From positions 1-6,822 of the forward strand of contig JAOPUY010000257.1 of the NCBI GenBank assembly GCA_025963265.1: a DNA stretch of 6,822 bases, in the 5' to 3' direction. The translations under genes were made by a program, and so were the position numbers. Below, piece after piece: positions 5,814-6,822 of this stretch; the stretch's first letter is position 1; every line of letters starts with the position of its first letter. The DNA is from Frankiales bacterium (lineage in GTDB: Bacteria > Actinomycetota > Actinomycetes > Mycobacteriales > Jatrophihabitantaceae). The notes below the pieces were generated by a model. It did no database searches and was not told the DNA's origin. It saw nothing but the letters and a program-made list of their open reading frames with translations.

Positions 5814-6822
5814 CGTCCATCAAAGACGCCCCGACGGTAAAGAACCCCCGGCGTTATGAGAAGCCACGCACGCCGCAGGGCAAGGCCGGCAAGTGGGCCG
5901 AGGAGCGCCTCGGCCTGGCCGCTGGCGCGCGGAAGCAGCTGAACAAGGTCTTCCCGGACCACTGGTCGTTCATGATGGGCGAGATCGCGCTCTACTCGTT
6001 CATCATCCTGATCCTGACCGGGACGTTTCTGACCTTCTTCTTCGACGCCTCGATGGCCGAGGTTCGGTACGACGGCTCCTACATCCCGCTGCAAGGCGTG
6101 GAGATGTCACGGGCCTACGCCTCGACGCTGAACATCTCCTTCGACGTCCGGGGCGGGCTCATCCTCCGCCAGATCCACCACTGGGCTGCGCTGCTCTTCC
6201 TGGCCTCGATGATGATCCACATGTTCCGGGTGTTCTTCACCGGAGCGTTCCGTAAGCCCCGGGAGCTGAACTGGCTCATCGGGCTCGGACTCATCACGCT
6301 CGGCCTGGTCGAGGGCTTCGCCGGCTACTCGCTGCCGGACGATCTGCTGTCTGGAACTGGCCTGCGCATCGCCGAGGCGATCATGCAGTCCATCCCGGTG
6401 ATCGGCACCTGGGTGTCCTTCCTGGTCTTCGGCGGCAAGTTCCCCGGCACCGAGATCATCGGCCGGCTCTACATCGTCCACGTGTTGTTGGTGCCCGGCA
6501 TCCTGGCCGGGCTCATCGGCGCCCACATGGGCCTGTTGATCAAGCAGAAGCACACCGAGTTCCCCGGCCCGGGCAAGACCGAGGCCACGGTCAGCGGCGA
6601 GCGGATGTACCCGACGTACGCGGCCAAGGCCGTCGGTTTCTTCTTCATCGTCTTCGCCGTCTGCGCGGCGCTCGGCGGCCTGGCCCAGATCAACCCGATC
6701 TGGTTGTACGGCCCGTACAACACGGCCCAGGTCTCGGCCGGATCGCAGCCCGACTTCTACATCGCCTTCCTCGACGGCTCGACTCGACTGTTCCCGCCAT
6801 GGGAGATCCGGATCTGGCACCA
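5810..6822 (+). CDS. qcrB: Cytochrome bcc complex cytochrome b subunit (3' end outside window)
   Basis: QcrB is the diheme cytochrome b that holds both quinone sites of the bcc complex. The frame starts at ATG 5810, overlapping the qcrA stop, and stays open to the window edge (337 codons plus two bases). Mycobacterial QcrB is well over 500 residues, so the C-terminal part is missing. Heme ligands are H123 (in RQIHHW) and H137 (MMIHMF) in helix B, 14 apart, and H224 (YIVHVLL) and H239 (GAHMGLL) in helix D, 15 apart, a spacing also seen in b6-type proteins. The Qo-site motif is PDFY at 314-317 instead of PEWY, as in mycobacteria. [15 protein letters not shown] (172-186) and [17 protein letters not shown] (287-303) also match. 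A 45-residue basic N-terminal segment comes before the first helix (about 58-78). It is the fourth gene of the ctaE-qcrCAB run. Confidence 0.98.
   Translation, partial: MTSIKDAPTVKNPRRYEKPRTPQGKAGKWAEERLGLAAGARKQLNKVFPDHWSFMMGEIALYSFIILILTGTFLTFFFDASMAEVRYDGSYIPLQGVEMSRAYASTLNISFDVRGGLILRQIHHWAALLFLASMMIHMFRVFFTGAFRKPRELNWLIGLGLITLGLVEGFAGYSLPDDLLSGTGLRIAEAIMQSIPVIGTWVSFLVFGGKFPGTEIIGRLYIVHVLLVPGILAGLIGAHMGLLIKQKHTEFPGPGKTEATVSGERMYPTYAAKAVGFFFIVFAVCAALGGLAQINPIWLYGPYNTAQVSAGSQPDFYIAFLDGSTRLFPPWEIRIWH

Noticed and set aside
1..6822. Insertion sequences, phage genes, toxin-antitoxin pairs, tRNA or rRNA
   Set aside because: I searched both strands by eye and found no transposase motifs, terminal repeats with target duplications, or tRNA-like cloverleaf sequences.

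Overview
The window is about 6.8 kb of GC-rich DNA from an actinobacterium. Three things support this: strongly G/C-biased third codon positions, frequent GTG starts, and the arrangement trpD <- | -> ctaE-qcrC-qcrA-qcrB, which is the layout around the cytochrome bcc:aa3 branch in Mycobacterium, Streptomyces and relatives. The encoded subunits are also of actinobacterial type: a diheme QcrC, a three-helix Rieske protein with a twin-arginine motif, a short five-helix CtaE, and PDFY instead of PEWY in QcrB. I cannot fix the genus from the sequence alone.

Layout. (1) 1-165: the last 54 codons of an unrecognised plus-strand gene. (2) 166-221: a short gap with two tandem palindromes forming a perfect 15-bp inverted repeat, lying against the start of a stand-alone Lrp/AsnC ligand-binding (RAM) domain gene (222-509). 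(3) 567-1244: a DUF4166-like gene of unknown function. (4) 1245-1342: the convergent gap, almost wholly filled by ten copies of a 9-bp tandem repeat. (5) 2884-1343 on the minus strand: a degenerate response-regulator receiver protein followed 12 nt later by trpD, probably one transcript. (6) 2885-3117: a divergent control region with an 11-bp-period direct repeat next to the receiver gene and an AT-rich -10-like element close to ctaE. (7) 3118-6822: ctaE, qcrC, qcrA and qcrB on the plus strand. qcrC/qcrA and qcrA/qcrB overlap by 4 nt each, and qcrB runs off the window end.

How the genes work together. QcrB, QcrA and QcrC are the cytochrome bcc complex, which oxidises menaquinol. In Actinobacteria this complex is physically joined to the aa3 oxidase, of which CtaE is subunit III; QcrC carries two hemes and replaces a soluble cytochrome c. 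TrpD belongs to tryptophan synthesis and is linked to the respiratory genes by conserved position, with no obvious biochemical tie. The receiver-like protein and the RAM protein are the only regulatory candidates.

I see no new defence, mobile or biosynthetic system. The coding content is a largely conserved respiratory locus. The points worth a second look are non-coding (tandem palindromes at 171-210, 9-bp array at 1254-1343, 11-bp-period repeat at 2889-2932, possible leaderless starts), plus the receiver protein that has lost most of its phosphorylation residues.
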